DNA from: Streptomyces uncialis
GTDB taxonomy: Bacteria; Actinomycetota; Actinomycetes; Streptomycetales; Streptomycetaceae
Assembly: GCF_036250755.1 (NCBI RefSeq)
Contig: NZ_CP109583.1
Location: forward strand, 4,898,001 to 4,962,000
DNA length: 64,000 nt
Direction of reading: 5' to 3'
Below, in pieces: positions 1 through 7,878 of this stretch; position 1 is the first letter of the stretch, and every line of letters starts with the position of its first letter. The notes below the pieces were generated by a model. It was not told the DNA's origin. It worked only from the letters and a program-made list of their open reading frames with translations, and did not search any database. Position numbers and translations under genes: made by a program.

Positions 1-1093
1 CGATCGCCACGACGATCAGTGCGGGAAGGGCGGCGTTCTGTACGGCAGGGTCACTGCTGAAGAGCGGGACGAAGAGCGGCCGGGTGGCGATCACCAGTAC
101 GCCGAGGACGATCCCGGAGACGACTCCCCACTCGACCATGCGGCGGCAGGCCGCCTTGGCTCCCTCGGGATCGTTCGCTCCGAGGTAGCGCCCGATGATG
201 GCCTGCCCGGCGATGGCGATCGCGTCGAGCGCGAAGGCCAGCAGGGTCCAGAGGCTCAGGATGATCTGGTGGGCGGCCACATCCGCGTCACCGAGCCGGG
301 CGGCGACGGCCGTGGCGATCATGGTGATCGCGCGCAGGGAGAGCGTACGGATGAGGAGCGGAGCTCCGGCCTGGGCGGTGGCCCGTATCCCCGCTGCGTC
401 CGGTCGCAGGGAGGCACCATGGCGTCGGGCTCCCCGGACGACCACGAAGCCGTAGACGGCGGCCATCCCGTACTGAGCGATGACGGTGCCCCAGGCCGAA
501 CCGGCGATACCGAGGTCGGCGCCGTAGACGAGGACGACGTTGAGGACAGCGTTGGCCGCGAAACCGCCGATGGCGACGTAGAGCGGGGTCCTGGTGTTCT
601 GAAGGCCCCGCAGTACACCGGTGGCGGCGAGGACGATCAGCATGGCGGGGATGCCCAGCGCCGAGATCCGCAGATAGGTGAGAGCGTAGGGAGTCGCGGT
701 GTCGGAGGCGCCGAAGAGCTCGACCAGGGCGGGCGCGGCGGGCAAGGTGAGGGCGGTGACGGCCACGCCGAGCAGGATGGCGAGCCAGATACCGTCGATG
801 CCCTGGCGTATCGCACCGGGGAGATCCCCCGCGCCGACCCGGCGGGCGACCGCGGCGGTGGTGGCGTAGGCGAGGAAGACGAAGACGCTCACCGCGGTCA
901 GCAGCAGCGCGGACGCGATGGCGAGACCGGCGAGCTGGGCGGTGCCGAGATGGCCGACAATCGCGCTGTCGGTCATCAGGAACAAGGGTTCGGCGACGAG
1001 CGCGCCGAACGCGGGAACGGCGAGCGCGACGATCTCGCGGTCATGCCGTCGGCGGGCAGCCTTGGTCGTCGCGGAAGCCTGTGTCATGGCCAT
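1..1093 (-). CDS. MATE family efflux transporter (C-terminus beyond window)
   Basis: Multidrug and toxin extrusion protein of the DinF-like branch, an inner-membrane cation-coupled antiporter. About 364 codons are visible from ATG 1093; the gene runs off the left edge, so the last few helices are missing (MATE proteins usually have about 440-460 residues and 12 helices). The N-terminus carries the expected polar REIVALAVPA start of helix 1, followed by a conserved FLMTDSAIVGHLG segment and alternating hydrophobic helices with Gly/Ala/Pro-rich turns. It is divergent from dnaB across a 450-base region with DnaA boxes. ATG 1087 is an alternative start two codons downstream. The substrate cannot be told from sequence. 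Confidence 0.9.
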   Translation of the reverse strand, partial: MAMTQASATTKAARRRHDREIVALAVPAFGALVAEPLFLMTDSAIVGHLGTAQLAGLAIASALLLTAVSVFVFLAYATTAAVARRVGAGDLPGAIRQGIDGIWLAILLGVAVTALTLPAAPALVELFGASDTATPYALTYLRISALGIPAMLIVLAATGVLRGLQNTRTPLYVAIGGFAANAVLNVVLVYGADLGIAGSAWGTVIAQYGMAAVYGFVVVRGARRHGASLRPDAAGIRATAQAGAPLLIRTLSLRAITMIATAVAARLGDADVAAHQIILSLWTLLAFALDAIAIAGQAIIGRYLGANDPEGAKAACRRMVEWGVVSGIVLGVLVIATRPLFVPLFSSDPAVQNAALPALIVVAI

Positions 1094-1275
1094 CAATGTA
1101 ATCGTCCACAGGTAAGAGATGCAAGACAGCTAAGACCCTTACTCGTGTTACGCCGGGGCGCGCTGTGGCGTGCGACTCGAACGGATCTTGCTCCGACTGG
1201 GAAAGTTTTTCTTCTGCACAGCCGGTGGATGGGAAAGTGCCAGGTCAGGATGGGTCCGTGGCGGCGGACGAGTGC

Positions 1276-1364
1276 TTGTTCACAGCGCTGTCCACCGGGT
1301 CGTGCACAGTTTTCAGCGACTTCTCCACAGCGTAGGGGCTGTTATCCACAGAGCCTGTGGATAA
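1276..1364. promoter_or_regulatory. DnaA-box cluster upstream of dnaB
   Basis: Two perfect TTATCCACA boxes face each other at 1342-1350 (plus) and 1356-1364 (minus), five bases apart. TTCTCCACA (1321-1329) and TTGTTCACA (1276-1284) each differ by one base from TTATCCACA or the Streptomyces consensus TTGTCCACA, and a weaker TCGTCCACA lies near 1104-1112. The surrounding 1094-1546 gap between the divergent MATE and dnaB genes holds no convincing ORF and must contain both promoters. Box identity is direct observation; DnaA binding is inferred. Confidence 0.75.
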
Positions 1365-1546
1365 CCAGATTGGCTGACGGTGCCCGCGGGCCTACCGTGG
1401 TCCGGCGCCCGTCCTGTCCTCCGCTGTCGGAAAGCTCGCAAAACCGACGCGTCGTCACCGGAGTTGGGGCTCTTATTTGTCAGTGTCGTGCCGTAGGAAT
1501 GAGGGGCACGGCGAGGTCCGCTCCGCGGACGGGAGGAGGTGGCCCG

Positions 1547-3043
1547 GTGAGCATTTCCGAGCCCTTGGACGAGCCGTGGGCCGACAGCGGTCCCAGTGAC
1601 CGGCTGCCCGTCTCCCGCCAGCGCGGGGAACGCGGTGAGCGAGGTGAACGCGGCCGAGGCCGTGAGGACCGGCACGACCGGGGCGGCGAAGGGTCTTGGG
1701 AGGGGGGTGGCGGAACCGCCTTCGAGCGGGTGCCCCCGCAGGACCTCGACGCGGAGCAGTCGGTGCTCGGCGGCATGCTCCTGTCCAAGGACGCCATCGC
1801 CGACGTCGTCGAGGTCATCAAGGGCCATGACTTCTACCGGCCCGCACACGAGACGATCTACCAGGCGATCCTCGATCTGTACGCGAAGGGGGAGCCCGCC
1901 GACCCGATCACGGTCGCCGCGGAGCTGGTCAAGCGCGGTGAGATCACCAAGGTGGGCGGTGCCTCGTATCTGCACGGGCTGGTGCAGACGGTGCCCACGG
2001 CGGCGAACGCCGAGTACTACGCGGAGATCGTCCATGAGCGGGCCGTGCTGCGCCGTCTGGTCGAGGCGGGCACCCGGATCACCCAGATGGGGTATGCGGC
2101 GGACGGCGACGTCGACGAGATCGTCAACAGCGCCCAGGCGGAGATCTACGCGGTCACCGAACAGCGCACCAGCGAGGACTACCTTCCGCTCGGCGACATC
2201 ATGGAAGGCGCGCTCGACGAGATCGAGGCGATCGGGTCACGCAGCGGGGAGATGACGGGTGTCCCGACCGGGTTCACCGATTTCGACTCCCTCACCAACG
2301 GGCTGCACCCGGGACAGATGATCGTCATCGCGGCCCGGCCCGCGATGGGTAAGTCCACACTGGCGCTGGACTTCGCCCGCGCCGCCTCGATCAAGAACAA
2401 TCTGCCGAGCGTGATCTTCTCCCTCGAAATGGGACGCAACGAGATCGCGATGCGTCTGCTGTCCGCCGAGGCGCGGGTGGCGCTGCACCATATGCGCTCG
2501 GGCACCATGACCGACGAGGACTGGACCCGGCTGGCCCGCCGGATGCCCGATGTCTCGGCCGCGCCCCTGTACATCGACGACTCCCCCAATCTGTCGATGA
2601 TGGAGATCCGGGCGAAGTGCCGTCGGCTGAAGCAGCGCAACGATCTGCGGCTCGTCGTGATCGACTATCTCCAGCTCATGCAGTCCGGTGGTTCGAAGCG
2701 GGCCGAGAGCCGTCAGCAGGAGGTCTCGGACATGTCCCGGAATCTGAAGCTGCTGGCCAAGGAGCTGGAGGTACCGGTCATCGCGCTGTCCCAGCTGAAC
2801 CGTGGCCCCGAGCAGCGCACCGACAAGAAGCCCATGGTCTCGGACCTGCGGGAGTCCGGTTCCATCGAGCAGGACGCCGACATGGTGATCCTGCTGCATC
2901 GCGAGGACGCCTACGAGAAGGAGTCGCCGCGCGCCGGTGAGGCCGACCTGATCGTCGCCAAGCACCGAAACGGCCCGACCGCGACCATCACGGTGGCCTT
3001 CCAGGGCCACTACTCACGCTTCGTCGACATGGCCCAGACGTAG
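1547..3043 (+). CDS. dnaB: replicative DNA helicase DnaB
   Basis: Hexameric 5'-3' helicase that unwinds DNA ahead of the replisome and recruits primase. It has 498 residues, normal for Streptomyces, with no intein. A charged Arg/Gly-rich tail of about 55 residues precedes the DnaB N-terminal domain (VPPQDLDAEQSVLGGMLL). The RecA-like domain has Walker A ARPAMGKST near residue 265, the IDYLQLM Walker B segment and the SQLNRGPEQR loop. GTG 1547 is chosen because GGAGGAGG (1532-1539) lies eight bases upstream; the open frame continues further upstream but does not look coding. The gene follows a DnaA-box cluster and is divergent from a MATE exporter, the arrangement I recall beside oriC in S. 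coelicolor. Confidence 0.97.
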   Translation: MSISEPLDEPWADSGPSDRLPVSRQRGERGERGERGRGREDRHDRGGEGSWEGGGGTAFERVPPQDLDAEQSVLGGMLLSKDAIADVVEVIKGHDFYRPAHETIYQAILDLYAKGEPADPITVAAELVKRGEITKVGGASYLHGLVQTVPTAANAEYYAEIVHERAVLRRLVEAGTRITQMGYAADGDVDEIVNSAQAEIYAVTEQRTSEDYLPLGDIMEGALDEIEAIGSRSGEMTGVPTGFTDFDSLTNGLHPGQMIVIAARPAMGKSTLALDFARAASIKNNLPSVIFSLEMGRNEIAMRLLSAEARVALHHMRSGTMTDEDWTRLARRMPDVSAAPLYIDDSPNLSMMEIRAKCRRLKQRNDLRLVVIDYLQLMQSGGSKRAESRQQEVSDMSRNLKLLAKELEVPVIALSQLNRGPEQRTDKKPMVSDLRESGSIEQDADMVILLHREDAYEKESPRAGEADLIVAKHRNGPTATITVAFQGHYSRFVDMAQT

Positions 3044-3231
3044 GCCGCTGCCGTTGTAGGTTCCCAGATCTCGCGTCCTTTCCCACTGACGATGTCCACT
3101 GCGTGTTCAATTGGACAGGCGAATGGGACTCATGCCGTGTGGGCGGTAGTTGGGCGTTAGCCAGTTGACCGGGTGGCACCGGTTGGGCAGGCTCCAGCAC
3201 GACCCGCCTGCCCCCACCGGGAGACCTACGG

Positions 3232-3954
3232 ATGACTTCTCACCTGCACGCGCTCTCCTTCGATGCGCACGACCCGCTCCGTCTCGCGCGCTTCTGGGCG
3301 GACTTTCTCTGCTGGGAGACAGCTGAGGACTCCCCCGACGGCATCACACTGCTTCCCAGCGATGACACCGGGTTCCGGCTCCGCTTCCTCCCGACCCAGG
3401 AGCGGAAGACAGGCCAGAACCACATGCACTTCGATCTGACGAGCACGTCCCTCGACGACCAGAAGCAGGTGGTGGAGAGGGCGCTCCAACTCGGCGCCCG
3501 GCACATCGACATCGGGCAACGCCCGGAAGAGGGGCATGTAGTGCTCGCCGACCCCGAGGGCAATGAGTTCTGTGTCATCGAGCCGGGCAACAGCTTCCTC
3601 GCCGAGTGCGGATTCATCGGAGCGCTGGCGGGCGACGGTTCGCAGGAGACCGGGTACTTCTGGAGTCGAGCGCTGGGCTGGCCCTTGGTCTGGGACCAGG
3701 ACCAGGAGACCGCGATCCGTTCACCGCACGGAGGTCCGAAGGTCACATGGGGTGGTCCACCCCTGATGCCGAAGACGGGGAAGGAACGGCTGCACTTCGA
3801 CCTCGCTCCACCGGCCGGCAGTGACCAGCAGACGGAGGTCGATCGGCTCGTCTCCCTCGGGGCAACGCGCATCGACATAGGCCAAGGGGACGTCGACTGG
3901 GTGGTGATGGCCGACCCCGACGGTCACGAGTTCTGTGTGCTGACCCCCCGATAG
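3232..3954 (+). CDS. VOC superfamily protein, two glyoxalase-like domains
   Basis: 240 residues made of two internally related halves of about 115 residues. Each half ends with the same signature: IDIGQ, then ADP(E/D)G(N/H)EFCV, near residues 85-110 and 205-237. This is the glyoxalase/bleomycin-resistance (VOC) fold in its two-module form, of the type annotated glyoxalase-like domain in actinobacteria. Members bind metals, antibiotics or small substrates; no catalytic assignment is possible here. Start ATG 3232 follows a GGGAG site at 3219-3223. It stands alone between dnaB and a convergent reductase gene. Confidence 0.85.
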   Translation: MTSHLHALSFDAHDPLRLARFWADFLCWETAEDSPDGITLLPSDDTGFRLRFLPTQERKTGQNHMHFDLTSTSLDDQKQVVERALQLGARHIDIGQRPEEGHVVLADPEGNEFCVIEPGNSFLAECGFIGALAGDGSQETGYFWSRALGWPLVWDQDQETAIRSPHGGPKVTWGGPPLMPKTGKERLHFDLAPPAGSDQQTEVDRLVSLGATRIDIGQGDVDWVVMADPDGHEFCVLTPR

Positions 3955-3956
3955 GG

Positions 3957-4052
3957 CCTCAGATTTTCCACGACCCCGAGACGCTGACCTCTGAGCAGTT
4001 CGAGGAGATCTGGGACACCGCCCGCCGGCGAATCACAGCCCAGCCGTCCTGA
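3957..4052 (+). pseudogene. possible C-terminal remnant of a lost gene
   Basis: Immediately after the VOC stop, one plus-strand frame reads IFHDPETLTSEQFEEIWD then TARRRITAQPS before TGA 4050-4052. It looks like a coherent amphipathic helix with a charged tail, but has no start codon or ribosome binding site and continues upstream only in a frame overlapping the VOC gene. I cannot name the parent protein. It could be a deletion scar or chance. Confidence 0.25.
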
Positions 4053-4069
4053 CTTCTGACGCCACCCGC

Positions 4070-4633
4070 TCAGCGCCTCGTCTCGTACCTGTTCAGGACC
4101 ACGCCGCCGGGAAACGTCCGTGTCTCCACCAGGTCGAGGTTCACCTGGTTGTCCATCGCGGCGAAGAACGGCGTGCCGCCGCCCGCCAGGACCGGGGCCG
4201 TGGCCAGCACGTACTCGTCGATCAGTCCCGCCCGCATGGCCGCCCCGGCGAGCGTCGCGCCGCCGATGTCCATCGGGCCGCCGTCCTCGGCCTTGAGCCG
4301 GGTGATCTCGGCGACCGCGTCGCCGCTGACCAGGCGGGTGTTCCAGTCGACCTTGTCGATCGTCGAGGAGAACACCACCTTCGACATGTTCCGCCAGCGG
4401 CGCGCGTACTCGATCTCCGCCGGGGTGGCGTTGGGCTGCTGGTCGCCGGTCGGCCAGTAGGAGCTCATCGTCTGCCACAGCTTGCGCCCGTACAGCGTCA
4501 GGTCGGTCGCCCGCAACTGGTCGGACCAGAACTGGAACAGCTCGTCGCTCGGCACACTCCAGCCGATGTCGTCTCTGGGCGCGGCGATATAGCCGTCCAG
4601 GGTCAGGTTCATGCCGTAGATCAGTTTCCGCAT
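4070..4633 (-). CDS. RibD C-terminal/dihydrofolate reductase-like protein
   Basis: 187 residues beginning MRKLIYGMNLTLDGYIA, the classic opening of the RibD_C/YyaP family, which has a DHFR-type NAD(P)H-binding fold. Further family marks are LYGRKLWQTM and, later, the glycine-rich DIGGATLAG nucleotide-contacting segment. Most members are orphan reductases and their substrates are unknown. The start at 4633 is preferred over an upstream in-frame ATG at 4693 because a GGACGGAAGG site precedes it and homology begins there. It lies downstream of, and on the same strand as, the TetX-like gene, separated by 341 bases. A second, diverged family member sits at 7205-7816. Confidence 0.88.
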   Translation of the reverse strand: MRKLIYGMNLTLDGYIAAPRDDIGWSVPSDELFQFWSDQLRATDLTLYGRKLWQTMSSYWPTGDQQPNATPAEIEYARRWRNMSKVVFSSTIDKVDWNTRLVSGDAVAEITRLKAEDGGPMDIGGATLAGAAMRAGLIDEYVLATAPVLAGGGTPFFAAMDNQVNLDLVETRTFPGGVVLNRYETRR

Positions 4634-4974
4634 TGCCCAGCCTTCCGTCCGTGGGTGTCCGGTGTGCAGACCGGCGCGGTGCGGGAAGCTCATCGGTGCG
4701 CGATCCGGGTTCGCCGGCAGTCCTCGTGCTCGGGGCTCAGCGTGGTGTACTCGGCCGGCCCGGGCAAGCCGCCTGATCCGGCCTCGGCCTCGCCCTCGCG
4801 GGGAAATGCCGCGGATTCAGGATTGATCATGGGTGCCTGGACCGTGAGGCAGCCAAGACCGCCCCAGGTCACGCAAGATCGACAGGTCACCGACGGCGAG
4901 ACCCGGCACGGCCGTCTGTCGCGCCGATCGTACGACTGCCCCGCCCTGGTCGTACGCGGCTGCCCTCAGTGCCC
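4634..4974. other. intergenic gap without recognisable gene
   Basis: 341 bases between the TetX-like gene and the RibD-C gene, both on the minus strand. Short open frames here have poor codon bias and no ribosome binding sites. I see no clear terminator hairpin or RNA element. Confidence 0.5.
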
Positions 4975-6084
4975 TCAGCCGGGTCGGAAGAACGCGAGCA
5001 TGTGCTGGGCGGCGTCCGGTGACATCAGCAATTCCTGGAGGTCGGCGGACATCCGGGCGGCAGCGCCGGTGCGGGCGAACATCTCGCGTTCGTAGTCCTT
5101 GACGGCGGTGGGGAAGTCGTCCGGGTGGGTGGCCAGCGCGCGACCGAGCAGGGCGCCGTCCAGCAGCGCCATGTTGGCGCCCTCTCCCACCGGCGGCATC
5201 AGATGCGCGGCATCGCCGACCAGCGTGACGTCCGGCGCCGACGGCCAGGTCAGGCCGACCGGGAGGGTGGTGATCGACCGCGGTACGACCGTGTCGTCGC
5301 AGGCCGCGATCAGCGCGGTGAAGCGTGGGTCCCAGCCGGGGAGCAGCTCGATCAGCCGCGCCCGGGCGTCGGCCGGGTCGTCGAACGGGATCCCGCTGGT
5401 GGCGAACCAGTCCTCTGCGGTGTTGTAGAAGCTGAGCCCGATGCGGACGCGGCCGTCGCCGTTGCGCTGTGCCGCTAGGGACAGCCCGTCGCCGAGCACC
5501 CAGTAGCTGCCGCGGCCGACCATCGCCGCGAGGTCGGGGTGGGTGCGATCGATGTCGGGTATGCCGATCTCGACGACATTCTGGCCGATATGCGTCGGGC
5601 GGGCATCGGTGAGCAGCGCGCGGACCCGGGACCGTGCGCCGTCCGCGCCGACCAGCAGGTCATACGGCGCGCTGCCGCCGTCGGCGAAGCGCAGCAGACC
5701 GTTGTCGGCGGATGCGCACGCGTGCCCCCAGCGCACCACCCCCTCGGGGAGGGAGTCCAGCAGCAGGTCGCGCAGATCGGCGCGGTCGACCTCGGGTCGC
5801 TCCAGCGGGGCGTCGTCGGGTGTGTCCTCCTGGAACAGCAGGGTGCCGTCCGGCTGGAGAAGGCGCATGTCCTGGCCTTCACCGCGGGCGATCGCGTGGA
5901 ACCGGTCGATCAGACCGGCCTCGCGCAGCGCCCGCTGGCCGGAGTGGATGTCGAGCATGCCGCCCTGGCCGCGCGCTCCGCGTGATGTCTCACGTTCGTA
6001 CACGACGGAATCCATACCGTTCAGGTGCAGCACACGGGCGAGAGTCAGGCCGCCGAGGCCGGCTCCGACGATGGCGATGGTCAT
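4975..6084 (-). CDS. TetX-like FAD-dependent monooxygenase
   Basis: 369-residue class A flavin monooxygenase. The Rossmann GxGxxG motif is at the N-terminus (IAIVGAGLGGLTLARVL). GQGGMLDIHSGQRALREAGL near residue 50 resembles the equivalent stretch of the tetracycline-inactivating TetX enzymes. The second FAD/NADPH motif DLLVGADGARSRVR is present, and the GD motif reads GDAAHLMPPVGEGANMAL. Length fits TetX (about 380 residues). Start ATG 6084 is where the Rossmann strand begins; the longer upstream frame is not coding-like. It is divergent from a TetR-type repressor with a palindromic operator between them, the usual layout of an inducible detoxification gene. The substrate could be a tetracycline-like polyketide or another aromatic. 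Confidence 0.88.
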   Translation of the reverse strand: MTIAIVGAGLGGLTLARVLHLNGMDSVVYERETSRGARGQGGMLDIHSGQRALREAGLIDRFHAIARGEGQDMRLLQPDGTLLFQEDTPDDAPLERPEVDRADLRDLLLDSLPEGVVRWGHACASADNGLLRFADGGSAPYDLLVGADGARSRVRALLTDARPTHIGQNVVEIGIPDIDRTHPDLAAMVGRGSYWVLGDGLSLAAQRNGDGRVRIGLSFYNTAEDWFATSGIPFDDPADARARLIELLPGWDPRFTALIAACDDTVVPRSITTLPVGLTWPSAPDVTLVGDAAHLMPPVGEGANMALLDGALLGRALATHPDDFPTAVKDYEREMFARTGAAARMSADLQELLMSPDAAQHMLAFFRPG

Positions 6085-6146
6085 GGGTGCCCCTTCGATA
6101 CGCCGTACGGGTCGATGCACCGTCCGAAGCGATACACCGTACTTGT

Positions 6147-6161
6147 CGATACACTGTATCG
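6147..6161. promoter_or_regulatory. palindromic operator between monooxygenase and TetR genes
   Basis: CGATACACTGTATCG is a 7-base inverted repeat around a central C, 25 bases before the tetR start and 62 bases before the monooxygenase start. A related half-site GATACACCGTAC occurs at 6131-6142. Position and symmetry fit a TetR dimer site controlling both promoters. Binding is inferred. Confidence 0.7.
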
Positions 6162-6186
6162 ATCGATGCGATGTACTGTGAGCGGC

Positions 6187-6867
6187 ATGTTGGTGTGGGA
6201 GAGGCCGGAGCCGTCGAATCGTCCCGTGCCGGCGCCGTTGAGCCGGGAGCGGATCGTGCGAGCGGCGATCCAGCTGGCCGACGCGGACGGCCTGGACGCG
6301 GTGTCGCTGCGCAAGGTCGCCACCGTGCTGGATGTCCGTCCGATGCGGCTGTACGGCTACATCGACGGCAAGGAGGAGTTGCTCGACCTCATGGTCGACG
6401 CCGTCCACGCCGAGATCCGGCCGACCGGGGGCGGCTGGCGGGAGGTGCTCCGGTCTCTTGCCGAAGCCACCCGGCACGCCGCTCACGAGCACGAGTGGCT
6501 CGCCGATCTCCTGGGCGGCCGACCCCAGCTGGGGCCGCACGCGCTGGCCAGTGGCGAGGCCGTGGTGGCCGCGCTGGGTGACGTGGACGTGGACGTCGTC
6601 ATGCCGGTGGTCGCCGCGGTCAACGCGTACGCGATCGGCGCGGTGCGCCGGGAGATCGCCGAACGGCGTGCCGAGCGGGCCACCGGGATGGACGAGAAGC
6701 GTTGGCAGGCCGCGCTCGGGCCCTATCTGGAGCGGACCTTCGCCACCGGCCGGTTCCCCGCGCTGGCCACGGTGGTGCGCGATGCCGCTCATCTGGACGC
6801 CGACCAGACCTTCCAGACCGGCCTCGACTTCCTGCTCGACGGTATTGAAGCCCGTATCTCCAGGTGA
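6187..6867 (+). CDS. TetR family regulator with TetR-type C-terminal domain
   Basis: 226 residues. The N-terminal helix-turn-helix is clear: LSRERIVRAAIQLADADG, then VSLRKVATVLDVRPMRLYGY and IDGKEELLDLMVD. The C-terminal half resembles the ligand domain of classical tetracycline repressors (TetR_C_1 type). The start at ATG 6187 leaves a short leader before the first helix; upstream in-frame codons fall within the operator region. It probably represses itself and the divergent TetX-like gene through the palindrome at 6147-6161. The inducing ligand is unknown. Confidence 0.9.
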   Translation: MLVWERPEPSNRPVPAPLSRERIVRAAIQLADADGLDAVSLRKVATVLDVRPMRLYGYIDGKEELLDLMVDAVHAEIRPTGGGWREVLRSLAEATRHAAHEHEWLADLLGGRPQLGPHALASGEAVVAALGDVDVDVVMPVVAAVNAYAIGAVRREIAERRAERATGMDEKRWQAALGPYLERTFATGRFPALATVVRDAAHLDADQTFQTGLDFLLDGIEARISR

Positions 6868-6904
6868 CGCGCCTCGTGGCCGGAGGCCGTTCCGGTCCTG
6901 ATCG

Positions 6905-7085
6905 GTCAGAGGTCGGGGGCGGCTGATCGGCCTGTTCGTCCACGCGTCCAGGAATCTCCACCGCTGTTGCCGGGTCCGCACTGCCATGAGCCGCAGGGGG
7001 ACCGGCAGCGCGCGGCGCGCGCGGTGGTCGGCGATCCGCGCGTCGCCGTCGGCAGGTATCCGGGCGGTCCGCCGCACGCGGCACT
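6905..7085 (-). other. possible decayed coding fragment, minus strand
   Basis: In the gap between the TetR gene and the next reductase, one minus-strand frame keeps about 90% G/C at third positions over some 55 codons (including RALPVPLRLMAVRTR and WRFLDAWTN). It lacks a convincing start, ribosome binding site or family match and drifts into the tetR gene. It may be a remnant of a deleted gene. The rest of 6868-7132 shows nothing. Confidence 0.2.
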
Positions 7086-7132
7086 GAGCGGCGGCTGATG
7101 AGGTGTTGCCACGCGCGGGCGGTGTTGAAGCA

Positions 7133-7183
7133 TTGACACCACTTCAAGCTAAGTACTATGTTCGCATCACTTCAAGTGAAGTG
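7133..7183 (+). promoter_or_regulatory. promoter with overlapping palindromic operator
   Basis: TTGACA (7133-7138) and TACTAT (7154-7159) form a -35/-10 pair with a short 15-base spacer. CACTTCAAGTGAAGTG (7168-7183), a 7-base inverted repeat with a 2-base centre, lies just downstream at the likely transcription start, and another CACTTCAAG half-site overlaps the spacer. This is a repressor arrangement for the reductase at 7205. The regulator is not encoded next to it. Confidence 0.6.
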
Positions 7184-7204
7184 CTTAGCGACCACGGGAG
7201 TCTT

Positions 7205-7816
7205 GTGCGTCAGTTGACCTACTGCATCGCCAGCAGCATCGACGGGTTCATCACCGCTCCGGACGGCGGCGACCCGACCGGGCCGGAGGGCTTCTGGCCC
7301 ATTCCGGCGGACTACATCGAGCACCTGGTCGCGCACTACCCGGAGATCCTTCCCGTGGTCGCGCGGGAAGCGCTCGGGATCACGGCCGAAGGCACGCGCT
7401 TCGACACGGCGCTGGAGGGGCGGAAGACCTTCCAGATCGGGCTCGACGCCGGTGTCCCGGACGCGTACCCGCATCTGCGGCACCTGGTGTTCTCGCGCAC
7501 GCTGAAGCAGACTCCCGGTTCCGCCGTGGAGATCGTCGCCGGCGACCCGGTGTCCCGGGTGCGGGAGTTGAAGCGGGAGGACGGCAAGGGCATCTGGCTC
7601 GTCGGCGGTTCGGAACTGGCCGGGGCGCTCTACCCCGAGATCGACGAGCTGCTCATCAAGCTCGCCCCGCTCACACTCGGCTCCGGAATGCCGCTGTTCT
7701 CACCGCGTACCCCCTTCGCCCCGGCCCATTTCACGCTGACGGACAGTGTGGTGCTGGGCAGCGGGTCGCTGTTCCTCACCTACCGTCGGCGCCGGGACGG
7801 GGAACAGGAGTCGTAG
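7205..7816 (+). CDS. RibD C-terminal/dihydrofolate reductase-like protein
   Basis: 203 residues of the same broad family as the gene at 4070-4633, but diverged: VRQLTYCIASSIDGFITAPD opens it, GRKTFQIGLDAG carries the conserved GRK(T) turn, and GIWLVGGSELAGAL is the glycine-rich cofactor-binding strand. GTG 7205 follows a GGGAG site; longer in-frame starts would overlap the promoter and operator at 7133-7183. It probably uses NAD(P)H; the substrate is unknown. The strong upstream palindrome suggests tightly repressed, inducible expression. Confidence 0.87.
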   Translation: MRQLTYCIASSIDGFITAPDGGDPTGPEGFWPIPADYIEHLVAHYPEILPVVAREALGITAEGTRFDTALEGRKTFQIGLDAGVPDAYPHLRHLVFSRTLKQTPGSAVEIVAGDPVSRVRELKREDGKGIWLVGGSELAGALYPEIDELLIKLAPLTLGSGMPLFSPRTPFAPAHFTLTDSVVLGSGSLFLTYRRRRDGEQES

Positions 7817-7878
7817 GCGAGGTCGGCCTCACAAGAAATGAACTCGACTCCACGGGCCGGAGCGGCTGGACTGGGAGG

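Noticed and set aside
269..1546. Extending dnaB upstream to an in-frame start at 269
   Set aside because: That stretch overlaps the MATE gene on the other strand and the DnaA-box gap; GTG 1547 has a strong ribosome binding site and gives the normal length.
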